8,020 bases of DNA, from positions 1 through 8,020 of the forward strand of contig CAAFXX010000013.1 of NCBI GenBank assembly GCA_900767075.1, written 5' to 3'. Under the pieces are notes generated by a model. That model was not told the DNA's origin. It saw nothing but the letters and a program-made list of their open reading frames with translations, and searched no databases. Below are positions 1 through 6,268 of this stretch, piece after piece. The DNA is from Bacteroidales bacterium (GTDB taxonomy: Bacteria > Bacteroidota > Bacteroidia > Bacteroidales > Muribaculaceae). Numbering within the stretch: position 1 is the first letter of the stretch; every line of letters begins with the position of its first letter. The translations under genes and the position numbers were made by a program.

Positions 1-1
1 C

Positions 2-1378
2 AAGGATATGGGCGTTCGCCGTCTGATGGAATTCCTCGGCAACGTCTGCCCGTTCGTCGACGACATGCCCGCACCCGTCGACACAGCCGGCGACGAGGTC
101 AAGCCCGACGCCAACGGCCCCCTCTCCGTATTCTTCTTCAAGACATCTGTAGAGCCCCATATCGGTGAGGTTTCATACTTCAAGGTCATGAGCGGCACGC
201 TCCATGCAGGCGACGACCTCGAGAACGCCACACGCGGCGGACGCGAGCGTCTCGCACAGATCTTCACCGTCTGCGGCCAGATCCGCACCCCGATAGACAC
301 GCTCGAAGCCGGTGACATCGGTGCTGCAGTGAAGCTGAAAGATGTGCGCACAGGCAATACGCTCAATGCCAAGGGCTGCGACTATCAGTTCGATTTCATT
401 AAATATCCCGCGCCCAAGTATACCCGCGCCATCCGTCCTGTGACAGAAAGCGACGCCGAGAAACTTGCCGGCATCCTCACCCGTATGCACGAAGAGGACC
501 CGACTTGGATCGTTGAGCAGTCAAAGGAACTGAAGCAGACGATTCTGAAGGGCCAGGGCGAGTTCCACCTCCGCACACTCAAATGGCGCGTGGAGAACAA
601 CGACAAGCTCCCCGTAGTTTTCGACGAGCCTAAGATTCCTTATCGCGAGACCATCACCAAGGCGGCCCGCGCCGATTATCGCCACAAGAAACAATCCGGC
701 GGTTCCGGTCAGTTCGGCGAGGTTCACCTGATCATCGAACCGTACACCGAAGGGATGCCCGAGCCCGACACCTATAAATTCGGCAACCAGGAATTCAAGA
801 TGAACGTCCGCGACAAGCAGGAGATTCCTCTGGACTGGGGCGGCAAGCTCGTTGTCTACAACTGCATCGTGGGCGGCGCTATCGACGCACGCTTCATCCC
901 CGCAATCGTGAAAGGTCTCATGGACCGCATGGAGCAGGGTCCTCTTACCGGTTCTTATGCCCGCGACGTACGCGTGATGATCTACGACGGCAAGATGCAC
1001 CCGGTTGACTCGAACGAAATCTCGTTCCGTCTGGCAGGCCGCAATGCCTTCTCGCAGGCATTCAAGGCTGCAAATCCCAAGATCCTCGAGCCCGTCTATG
1101 ACGTGGAAGTCCTCACACCTGGCGACACCATGGGCGACGTGATGAGCGACCTTCAGGGACGCCGTGCCATCATCATGGGTATGAACTCAGAAAACGGCAT
1201 CGAAAAACTCAACGCTAAAGTGCCTCTGAAGGAAATGTCGAGCTACTCGACTTCTCTCAGCTCCATCACCGGCGGACGCAGCTCCTTCACAATGGAATTC
1301 TCGAGCTATGAGCTCGTTCCTTCCGACGTTCAGGAGAAACTCCTCAAGGCATATGCCGAAACCCAAACCGAAGAATAA
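2..1378 (+). CDS. fusA2: Elongation factor G paralog, EF-G2 type (5' end outside window)
   Basis: Ribosomal translocation factor acting in the cytoplasm. The frame is open to the left edge, so the GTPase domain and true start are missing; 458 codons are visible. Numbering from the ATG at 8, domain II spans about residues 36-120, domain III 140-200 (with the KGQGEFHL segment), domain IV 205-360 (KQSGGSGQFGEV, then the tip loop HPVDSNE with H331) and domain V 361-440 (TPGDTMGDVMSDLQGRR, ITGGRSSFTMEF). Between GQFGEV and the ARFIPAI segment there are 54 residues (725-886), against 28 in E. coli EF-G as I recall it, a 26-residue excess. This matches the 26-residue region reported as specific to Bacteroides thetaiotaomicron EF-G2, a paralog that moves the ribosome without GTP hydrolysis and accumulates in carbon starvation. 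The paralog assignment is inference from that insert. GC content is clearly higher than in the genes to the right, fitting a core gene. Confidence 0.93.
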   Translation, partial: KDMGVRRLMEFLGNVCPFVDDMPAPVDTAGDEVKPDANGPLSVFFFKTSVEPHIGEVSYFKVMSGTLHAGDDLENATRGGRERLAQIFTVCGQIRTPIDTLEAGDIGAAVKLKDVRTGNTLNAKGCDYQFDFIKYPAPKYTRAIRPVTESDAEKLAGILTRMHEEDPTWIVEQSKELKQTILKGQGEFHLRTLKWRVENNDKLPVVFDEPKIPYRETITKAARADYRHKKQSGGSGQFGEVHLIIEPYTEGMPEPDTYKFGNQEFKMNVRDKQEIPLDWGGKLVVYNCIVGGAIDARFIPAIVKGLMDRMEQGPLTGSYARDVRVMIYDGKMHPVDSNEISFRLAGRNAFSQAFKAANPKILEPVYDVEVLTPGDTMGDVMSDLQGRRAIIMGMNSENGIEKLNAKVPLKEMSSYSTSLSSITGGRSSFTMEFSSYELVPSDVQEKLLKAYAETQTEE

Positions 1379-1413
1379 ACTCCATATTTTTTAGTGATTT
1401 TATCCATATTGTC

Positions 1414-1441
1414 AAGAAGCGGGCCTCACGGTCCGCTTCTT
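1414..1441 (+). terminator. Intrinsic terminator after EF-G2
   Basis: A hairpin 35 bases after the EF-G2 stop codon. The left arm 1414-1425 pairs with 1430-1441 over 12 positions, including one G-T wobble, around a TCAC loop. A T-rich but interrupted run (ATCTTTCTATT) follows. Stem length and position make it a likely end of the EF-G2 transcript. Confidence 0.8.
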
Positions 1442-1466
1442 ATCTTTCTATTGCACTATCCTCCAG

Positions 1467-1586
1467 ATGAAAATCGTCAGCTTCCCCAAGACGCAAAAGA
1501 CCTTCACGGACTACATCAAGCTCTCCTCTAAAGAGATAGCCGATGAAATCGCCGCCATGTCGAAGAAAGAGAATGATATGTGGTAA
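1467..1586 (+). CDS. Short reading frame, 39 aa, unknown
   Basis: An ATG at 1467 opens a 39-codon frame ending in TAA at 1584-1586. The peptide starts MKIVSFPKTQKTF and ends KKENDMW; it is charged and probably helical in its second half (SSKEIADEIAAMSKKEN). Third positions favour C and G as in EF-G2, unlike the genes further right, so this may be host DNA, either a small gene or the remnant of a larger one. I see no promoter or ribosome-binding signal, and the EF-G2 terminator lies just upstream. I do not recognise the family. It could be chance. Confidence 0.25.
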   Translation: MKIVSFPKTQKTFTDYIKLSSKEIADEIAAMSKKENDMW

Positions 1587-1601
1587 ATTGCATTCTCGAT
1601 C

Positions 1602-1632
1602 CCCCAAAGCGGCTATATGCCTACTTTTGGGG
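1602..1632. repeat. Inverted repeat CCCCAAA / TTTGGGG
   Basis: Arms 1602-1608 and 1626-1632 are perfect 7-base complements separated by 17 bases. Inside lies a second small arm pair, GGC (1611-1613) and GCC (1619-1621). No T run follows on either side, so it is a weak terminator candidate. It sits between the 39-codon frame and the promoter of the AlbA_2 gene, and could be an operator or the scar of an insertion. Function unknown. Confidence 0.35.
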
Positions 1633-1693
1633 AGCAATATACCATGTATGCCCTAAATCATTCGACAATAGTGCCTAATCCAAAATAAATATG

Positions 1694-1701
1694 TAACTTT
1701 G
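1694..1701 (+). promoter_or_regulatory. Bacteroidota -7 box directly before the AlbA_2 start
   Basis: TAACTTTG matches the Bacteroidota -7 consensus TAnnTTTG exactly. No good TTTG -33 box is seen 19-21 bases upstream. The box ends only four bases before the ATG at 1706, so a transcript starting at the usual distance would begin at or within a few bases of the start codon, suggesting a leaderless message. Confidence 0.5.
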
Positions 1702-1705
1702 TATT

Positions 1706-3082
1706 ATGTTAACGGCATCACAAATACAGGAAATAGTAAAAGGCGGCGAGGGCTATAATGTAGACTTCAAGCGCAGTGTGCCGTCAAAGGTCAAGGAGAT
1801 ATCCGATGAAGTTGCTGGTTTCGCCAATGCAGCCGGCGGCTATGTCCTTATTGGCGTCGATAATGACAATCAGATTGTCGGCGCCGAGATTGACAACAAC
1901 AAGCGTTCTGCCATTCAAGATACGATTGGAGAGATTTCTCCCTCTTTGAAATGTGAGTTTTATCCTGTCGATGTCAATGGCAAGAAAGTCTGGGTAATAG
2001 ATGTTCCAAGTGGCAAGGACAAGCCATACATTACCGGAGGCATTATTTACGTTAGAGAGGGAGCCAATTGTCAGAAGCTCCGTTCAGCTGAAGAAATACG
2101 TGCATTCTTTGCCGAGTGTGCCAAGATTTTCTATGATGCCATACCCTGCAAATGGTTTGACATTGACGAAGATATTGACCCTCACAATTTCAAAGAGTTT
2201 ATGGACAAGGCACATTTGTCCGATACACTGCCAATTAAACAGCTCTTTGATAATCTTGAACTCAACACTGATGCAGGGGTTCCGAAAAATGCCGCCGCTT
2301 TATTCTTTGGAAGAGAGCCGGAACGTAAATTTCCCCATGCCGTGATACGTTGTCTGCGTTTTAAAGGTCTTGACAAAGTGCATATTATTGATGACAAGAT
2401 TTTCGGTGGTCCATTATACCAACAGTATCTTGATGCACTTTCATGGATCGAGAGCAAGCTTGAAGTCGAATATATCATCAAGGGGACAGGCCCACGTCAG
2501 GAAATATGGGAAATTCCGCTTGATGTTTTCAAAGAAGCCGTTATGAACGCCATCTGTCACCGTGACCTATATGAAGAGGGAGCGACCATCATGGTGGAGG
2601 TTTATGATGACCGGGTGGAAATATCCAACCCCGGCGGTCTGTTGCCTGTTGTCGCGGCGGAGTTCGGGCACAAGAGCATGAGCCGCAATCCACTTGTGTT
2701 CGGTTTGTTTACTCGTATGCACGTTGTCGAGAAAGTCGGCTCCGGAGTTCCTCGTATGCGCGAATTGATGAAGGATGCAGGTCTGCCTGAACCAATTTTC
2801 AGTACCAAGGGCTTCTTTACCGTCACCTTCATGAAGCGCGTCAAGCCGAATAGTGCCAATAATGGCACATTAAATGGCACATTAAATGGCACATTAAATG
2901 AGACAGAACAATTTGTTCTTAACCTTATACATGCAACACCCGGAATAACCGCCAATGCATTGATACAACAATCAGATAAAAGTGTCCGCACAATACGAAG
3001 GATTGTCAAACAACTCATTGAAAAAGGTCTGATAGAATATCGCGGTTCTAAGAAAACCGGAGGGTACTATATGAATGATTGA
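1706..3082 (+). CDS. AlbA_2 (Schlafen-type) / GHKL ATPase-like / winged-helix protein
   Basis: A 458-residue cytoplasmic protein of the AlbA_2 family, often labelled putative DNA-binding or RecG-like regulator. Residues 10-135 form the AlbA_2 domain: NVDFKRS at 18-24, FANAAGGYVLIGVDND at 39-54, and IIYVREGANCQKL near 113-125. Residues 265-375 form the GHKL-like C-terminal module: FKEAVMNAICHRDL with E277, N281 and H285-R286-D287, then EISNPGGL at 305-312, RNPL at 327-330 and EKVGSGVPRM at 342-351. A linker of NGTL repeats (386-397) leads to a winged helix at 400-458. The start at 1706 places the AlbA_2 domain at the usual distance from the N-terminus. It ends in TGA 29 bases before the HEPN gene and is probably cotranscribed with it. 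Such proteins have been proposed as transcription regulators and occur beside restriction or toxin-like genes; which role applies here cannot be read from the sequence. GC is lower than in EF-G2. Confidence 0.88.
   Translation: MLTASQIQEIVKGGEGYNVDFKRSVPSKVKEISDEVAGFANAAGGYVLIGVDNDNQIVGAEIDNNKRSAIQDTIGEISPSLKCEFYPVDVNGKKVWVIDVPSGKDKPYITGGIIYVREGANCQKLRSAEEIRAFFAECAKIFYDAIPCKWFDIDEDIDPHNFKEFMDKAHLSDTLPIKQLFDNLELNTDAGVPKNAAALFFGREPERKFPHAVIRCLRFKGLDKVHIIDDKIFGGPLYQQYLDALSWIESKLEVEYIIKGTGPRQEIWEIPLDVFKEAVMNAICHRDLYEEGATIMVEVYDDRVEISNPGGLLPVVAAEFGHKSMSRNPLVFGLFTRMHVVEKVGSGVPRMRELMKDAGLPEPIFSTKGFFTVTFMKRVKPNSANNGTLNGTLNGTLNETEQFVLNLIHATPGITANALIQQSDKSVRTIRRIVKQLIEKGLIEYRGSKKTGGYYMND
2861..2896 (+). 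repeat. Three tandem 12-base repeats coding NGTL linker
   Basis: The unit AATGGCACATTA occurs three times without a mismatch (2861-2872, 2873-2884, 2885-2896), and degenerate partial units flank it. It encodes NGTL three times in the linker between the GHKL-like part and the winged helix. As the unit is a multiple of three, copy-number change would alter linker length without shifting the frame. Confidence 0.9.
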
Positions 3083-3111
3083 TAATAATCTATAAAGAAT
3101 CGGCAAATTTT

Positions 3112-4392
3112 ATGAATACCTTTGAGCGTTGGCTTGAAAATAATTGCGACAATTTGAGTGATAATGCAGTAGGCCTATTTAGGGATTCTATCCGCTGTTA
3201 TAAAAATAACATCACTCGTCCGGCATACTTATTGGCTTATCAAGGGATGTTGCTAACTCTCAGGGATAAAATTCTTATGGGTAAAATGCCTGCCGGATTT
3301 AGGGAGCCTGAATGGGAAAATATCTGCAAGGAAATAAGATCCGATGGAATTTGGGATGAACGAACCTATGATAGAGTGGTGCAAAGAGCTAAAGACGATG
3401 GCTCGAAACCTGCGATATTGAATATGTCTCCATTCGTGAGAGAACAATTTCAATATTGGAGAAAATTGAGAAATGTATGTGCTCATTATAAGGATTTTGA
3501 TTTCAAGCTGGCACATGTGATTACATTATACTCTTTCATAGCCTCATATTTGATGAAAATAAGTATTGAAGGTGGTGCAGCCTCGCTATTGGCGGAATTT
3601 AAGGATTATTGTGATCCGACTAAGTATTCTCCTATGATCTCACTCGCTCCTCTTGTTTCAAAAATTTCAGACATGGTGGATGAACAAGAAACGGAGGATT
3701 TTATAAATTCTGTTGTGCATGTCGTCGCAAGGTCTCATAATAGAGATTCCAATGAATTTCTAAAAACACTTTTATTCTTGGATGGCGAGGGCAATAAAAA
3801 TGTTAGAGAGGCCGCTTATAGTTTCATTATTGCAGATCTTGAGCGTAGAAATCATTTTATTGAAGTGAACCCTGAATTAGTTGGGTATCTCCTTACGACC
3901 CCAGTGGATGTCAGAGAATACTGGAAGAAATTTCTTAAATATTCTCCGTATGCACATAAAATTGCAATCTCTCTTATTGAAAGTGGGTTAGTGCCAACAG
4001 AAGAGATTAACGAACTATTTAACATACTCCTTATTGTTGGATATGAGTCAGATAGGTATTTAGACATTGCAGATGAGAAAGCATTAGAAATATTGAAGCG
4101 GAATGGATATTTTGATCTATTCCTTAAATATTACCTTGATGAGTCTCATATAAAAAGAGATTATAAGGCTATTTGCTATACAACAAATTTTTATATGAGC
4201 CATTTACAGTATTTGGAGTTGGATATAGAATTTGTCAGCAAAATGATTGATTTATTTTCAGAATTACCATATCCTTATACGCTTAGAGATCGGATTAAAA
4301 ATGAATTATGGGAAAAAGATGATTTCAAGAATAATTTTGAAGCAATAGCAGAACATAACGGGATTGTAATTCCAGATACTTTTCTTAAATAA
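3112..4392 (+). CDS. HEPN-motif protein of unknown function, partner of AlbA_2 gene
   Basis: 426 residues, no signal peptide or clear membrane segment, so probably cytoplasmic. The start is taken at ATG 3112 (MNTFERWLENN), 29 bases after the AlbA_2 stop; a TTG at 3079 in the same frame overlaps that stop region and is less likely. Residues 1-165 are mainly helical and contain YWRKLRNVCAHYKDF at 115-129. R120-N-V-C-A-H125 fits the R-N-x3-H signature of HEPN domains, many of which are RNases in toxins, abortive-infection proteins and CRISPR effectors. The remaining 260 residues look all-helical and rich in I, L, Y and charged residues, perhaps a helical repeat or sensor domain; I recognise no family there. 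It is much more AT-rich than EF-G2, suggesting acquisition by transfer. The likely operon with an ATPase/DNA-binding-like protein fits a toxin with its regulator, or a two-part defence system. The gene is secure, the HEPN call is good, the role is inference. Confidence 0.82.
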   Translation: MNTFERWLENNCDNLSDNAVGLFRDSIRCYKNNITRPAYLLAYQGMLLTLRDKILMGKMPAGFREPEWENICKEIRSDGIWDERTYDRVVQRAKDDGSKPAILNMSPFVREQFQYWRKLRNVCAHYKDFDFKLAHVITLYSFIASYLMKISIEGGAASLLAEFKDYCDPTKYSPMISLAPLVSKISDMVDEQETEDFINSVVHVVARSHNRDSNEFLKTLLFLDGEGNKNVREAAYSFIIADLERRNHFIEVNPELVGYLLTTPVDVREYWKKFLKYSPYAHKIAISLIESGLVPTEEINELFNILLIVGYESDRYLDIADEKALEILKRNGYFDLFLKYYLDESHIKRDYKAICYTTNFYMSHLQYLELDIEFVSKMIDLFSELPYPYTLRDRIKNELWEKDDFKNNFEAIAEHNGIVIPDTFLK

Positions 4393-4449
4393 TATTTGGT
4401 GATAAACTCGTACAACCTTATGCTATATCCGGTTGAAAATATTTGGTGA
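4391..4449. repeat. Direct repeat AATATTTGGTGA, two copies
   Basis: A perfect 12-base repeat at 4391-4402 and 4438-4449, 47 bases apart start to start; the first copy overlaps the stop codon of the HEPN gene. It may be a small duplication scar or a site pair. The rest of the intergenic stretch to 4600 is AT-rich with no gene, clear promoter or T-tailed hairpin; the only other structure seen is a small palindrome, AATCTAAGATT, at 4581-4591. Confidence 0.45.
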
Positions 4450-4600
4450 AGTAGAGTATCGCGTATGGTGCAGTATATTCATTTAGCAGAATAAACCGCA
4501 ACCTTTACACTTGTCAGTGACTATAGATTAAATCCTCAAAAAGTTATCAGCTTGATAGCCTTGTCATTATGCCATATTCTAATCTAAGATTGATAATATA

Positions 4601-5122
4601 TCAGTTTATCGCAATATTGAAATACTTTGGAATTGCCATATTCAAATAATTTCCTTTCATCTCAATGGATGCGGCTTGTATAGCATCTCGTTCATTATTC
4701 TTAACAATTGCATCTACAAAAATAACGCTTCCCCATTCACCGCTCATAACAGCCATAAGAAGATGATTCATCCCCGGCTGATCTTCGCACGGTGTGGAGT
4801 ACAACAAAGCACACACATTGTTGTTATTGGCACCGTTAATCATATACTGGAATGGTATCTGATTGAGAATGGTATATGCCCCATTTGCTGTTGTCATAAT
4901 TTTTTCCGCATCCAGGTCATACGCTATTGCCACTTGTACAACTTTCAATGAATCCAATTTGACAGGGCACCGATTATTTGTCAAATCTTTCAAGTCGAGA
5001 TTCTCTTTGACTGATACATTCGGAAGCTTTGACAAGGCAGAGAAAGCATCTTTAAGATTGATTGCCGCTGCGCTTGCAACGCATACAAGAGCCATTATGA
5101 GTATAAATAGAAATTTTTTCAT
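4601..5122 (-). CDS. Small exported protein, unknown function
   Basis: 173 residues. The N-terminus MKKFLFILIMALVCVASAAA is a classic Sec signal peptide: two lysines, a hydrophobic core and AxA-type residues near 18-20. The cysteine at 14 has a valine before it and is a poor lipobox, so a periplasmic or secreted protein cleaved by signal peptidase I is more likely than a lipoprotein. The mature part is about 153 residues with two distant cysteines (C105, C111 by count) and no motif I recognise. The N-terminal pattern after cleavage (LKDAFSALSKLPNVSV) resembles small exported Bacteroidales proteins of unknown function, but I cannot name a family. It converges on the HEPN gene and is a single-gene unit. 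A TAATTTG at 5146-5152 on this strand is a weak -7 candidate. The signal peptide makes this strand the real one rather than the overlapping plus-strand frames. Confidence 0.8.
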   Translation of the reverse strand: MKKFLFILIMALVCVASAAAINLKDAFSALSKLPNVSVKENLDLKDLTNNRCPVKLDSLKVVQVAIAYDLDAEKIMTTANGAYTILNQIPFQYMINGANNNNVCALLYSTPCEDQPGMNHLLMAVMSGEWGSVIFVDAIVKNNERDAIQAASIEMKGNYLNMAIPKYFNIAIN

Positions 5123-5259
5123 CTTGAGTTTCTTTTCTAAGAAAACAAATTAGCGTATCTATATGTTCGTGAACGTCTTTCATTGATTAACTTCACAAAA
5201 TAATTATGATTGTATCAAAGCTTAGGGTCTAATGAAACGATATACTATGAACATCTTTG

Positions 5260-5309
5260 CGGACATTTCGCGGAAAAGAACGGAACCAGAACGGACATTC
5301 ACGGACATT
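5260..5309. repeat. Three CGGACATT direct repeats
   Basis: CGGACATT occurs at 5260-5267, 5292-5299 and 5302-5309. The last two lie in a 10-base tandem arrangement (ACGGACATTC, ACGGACATTG), one helical turn apart. They sit just upstream of the promoter at 5321-5353, so they may be binding sites for a regulator; iteron-like or recombination sites are alternatives. In the rest of the gap 5123-5259 I see no gene or confident site. Confidence 0.5.
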
Positions 5310-5310
5310 G

Positions 5311-5335
5311 ACCGTAAAAATTTGAACAATACGGT
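5311..5335. promoter_or_regulatory. Inverted repeat ACCGTA-N13-TACGGT around the -33 box
   Basis: Perfect 6-base arms at 5311-5316 and 5330-5335 enclose the TTTG -33 element at 5321-5324. The arm centres are 19 bases apart. The placement fits an operator that would block or modulate the promoter. No regulator gene for it is identified in the window. Confidence 0.4.
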
Positions 5336-5353
5336 GAGGTGACACTATCTTTG
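5321..5353 (+). promoter_or_regulatory. Bacteroidota sigma-A type promoter
   Basis: TTTG at 5321-5324, a 21-base spacer, then TATCTTTG at 5346-5353 match the Bacteroidota TTTG / TAnnTTTG consensus with accepted spacing. It reads rightward, leaving a leader of roughly 80 bases before the ATG at 5438. Confidence 0.65.
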
Positions 5354-5437
5354 TCGGGTTTGAGCGGATTGCTATCGCTATATTGATTTAACCCTGACAC
5401 CAAGCAACCTGATGTCTCGCGCTATAACCTTTATATA

Positions 5438-5636
5438 ATGACAGGCGGCGGAATGCCATTCGCTCCGGGAGCGCCTCCCGAATACGAGGCGTTCTATAAT
5501 GGCCTGACCGGATTCGATAAAGGGGAGTTCAAACGCTTCCGCCGCTCGCACCCTACACTGACCAATCAGGAAGCGATGTCGGATTATAGCCTAAACGCCA
5601 CCGAGAGAGAAATATCAGCAATCTCGGTGGCTTTAT
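5438..5636 (+). pseudogene. GC-rich reading frame fragment, probably 3'-truncated
   Basis: An ATG at 5438 opens a frame whose first 53 codons look coding (PPEYEAFYNGLTGFDKGEF, then KRFRRSHPTLTNQEAMSDY) and share the GC-rich style of EF-G2. It then runs straight through the terminator stem at 5597-5631 and continues to a stop at 5882-5884, but from 5638 onward it is antisense to the acetyltransferase gene, so that tail is not credible as native sequence. The simplest reading is a gene whose 3' end was replaced when the minus-strand operon arrived. The frame upstream is also open from 5387 without a start codon, so the 5' end could be altered too. A good promoter lies at 5321-5353. I do not recognise the family; a genuine small protein with a read-through tail is possible. 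Confidence 0.4.
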
Positions 5637-5640
5637 TTTA
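5597..5640 (+). terminator. Intrinsic terminator, possibly bidirectional
   Basis: A perfect 10-base stem, GCCACCGAGA (5597-5606) with TCTCGGTGGC (5622-5631), and a 15-base loop. TTTATTTTAT follows on the plus strand, giving a good rightward terminator. On the minus strand the stem starts six bases after the acetyltransferase stop codon with a short TTT tail, so it probably also ends that operon. Two converging units thus share it. Confidence 0.75.
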
Positions 5641-6258
5641 TAATGCATCTACATTGCCGGATTGTATATGCGGAATAGAGCGTCGGATTTTTTCAATGGG
5701 CCAGTTCCACCATTGTATCTCCATAAGTTTCTTTATAACTTCAGGAGCAAACCGCTTGCGAATCTCTTTTGCCGGAACGCCGCCAACGATTGAATATGGC
5801 TCGACATCTTTGGTGACGACAGCTCGTGTCCCGATAATTGCACCGTCACCAATGGTAACTCCAGCCATGATGACTGCATCATAGCCTATCCATACATCAT
5901 TGCCAATCACAATATCGCCTTTGTTGTCCCAAGCGGAGGCAACCTCCGATTTCGGCAAATCCCATTCCTCGAAAAACAAAGGAAATGTGTATGTGGACAA
6001 CGATTTAAGCGTATGGTTGGCGCAGTTGAAAATAAACTTTGCACCGCACGCTATCGAACAGAACTTACCGATAATAAGCCTGTCATTATTTATAGGATAA
6101 TGGTAGAGTACATTGTTTTTCTCGAAATCTCGTGGATCATTCACAAAATCGTTATAGATGGTGAAGTCCCCGACCTCGATTGTCGGGCGCGTGACAACCG
6201 ATTTCAGATACACCGTCTGATTATCATTGGAACGCGGATAAATTTTATTCTGGTCCAT
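5638..6258 (-). CDS. Vat/CatB-type xenobiotic O-acetyltransferase (hexapeptide repeat)
   Basis: 206 residues, cytoplasmic, expected to act as a trimer moving acetyl from acetyl-CoA to a hydroxyl on a small molecule. The family includes streptogramin A (Vat) and type B chloramphenicol (CatB) acetyltransferases. Seen: YHYPINNDRLIIGKFCSI at 52-69; FNCANHT with H82, aligned with the catalytic His82 of VatD; left-handed beta-helix repeats at 115-150 (IVIGNDVWIG, AVIMAGVTIGDGAIIG, AVVTKDVEPYSIVGG); PAKEIRKRF at 162-170; and the Vat-like WWNWPI at 183-188. Length fits the family (about 205-215). ATG 6256-6258 follows the MATE stop by 10 bases, so it is the last gene of the minus-strand operon. All key residues are present, so it looks active, but the substrate cannot be told: intermediate between Vat and CatB by eye, it could modify an antibiotic or an unrelated metabolite. 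Confidence 0.9.
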   Translation of the reverse strand: MDQNKIYPRSNDNQTVYLKSVVTRPTIEVGDFTIYNDFVNDPRDFEKNNVLYHYPINNDRLIIGKFCSIACGAKFIFNCANHTLKSLSTYTFPLFFEEWDLPKSEVASAWDNKGDIVIGNDVWIGYDAVIMAGVTIGDGAIIGTRAVVTKDVEPYSIVGGVPAKEIRKRFAPEVIKKLMEIQWWNWPIEKIRRSIPHIQSGNVDAL

Positions 6259-6268
6259 AGCTGTTAAT

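Noticed and set aside
173..1000. Long open frames on the minus strand opposite EF-G2 (173-490, 385-606, 521-1000).
   Set aside because: They are antisense to an unmistakable EF-G sequence and arise from its GC-rich codons.
1602..1632. Inverted repeat as transposon end or integration site.
   Set aside because: No matching copy found elsewhere in the window and no recombinase gene; kept only as an unexplained repeat.
1440..1637. 65-codon minus-strand frame.
   Set aside because: It starts inside an inverted repeat, ends in the EF-G2 terminator, shows no known motif and overlaps the short plus-strand frame; neither is strong.
2001..3018. Frames overlapping the AlbA_2 gene (2001-2345 plus; 2182-2481 and 2602-3018 minus).
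   Set aside because: The AlbA_2 and GHKL-like motifs fix the real frame; these are shadows.
3079..3111. TTG at 3079 as start of the HEPN gene.
   Set aside because: The ATG at 3112 gives a normal N-terminus and a plausible intergenic gap; the added 11 residues lack support.
4676..5153. Plus-strand frames 4676-4951 and 4863-5153.
   Set aside because: Antisense to the gene with a clear signal peptide, and without coding character.
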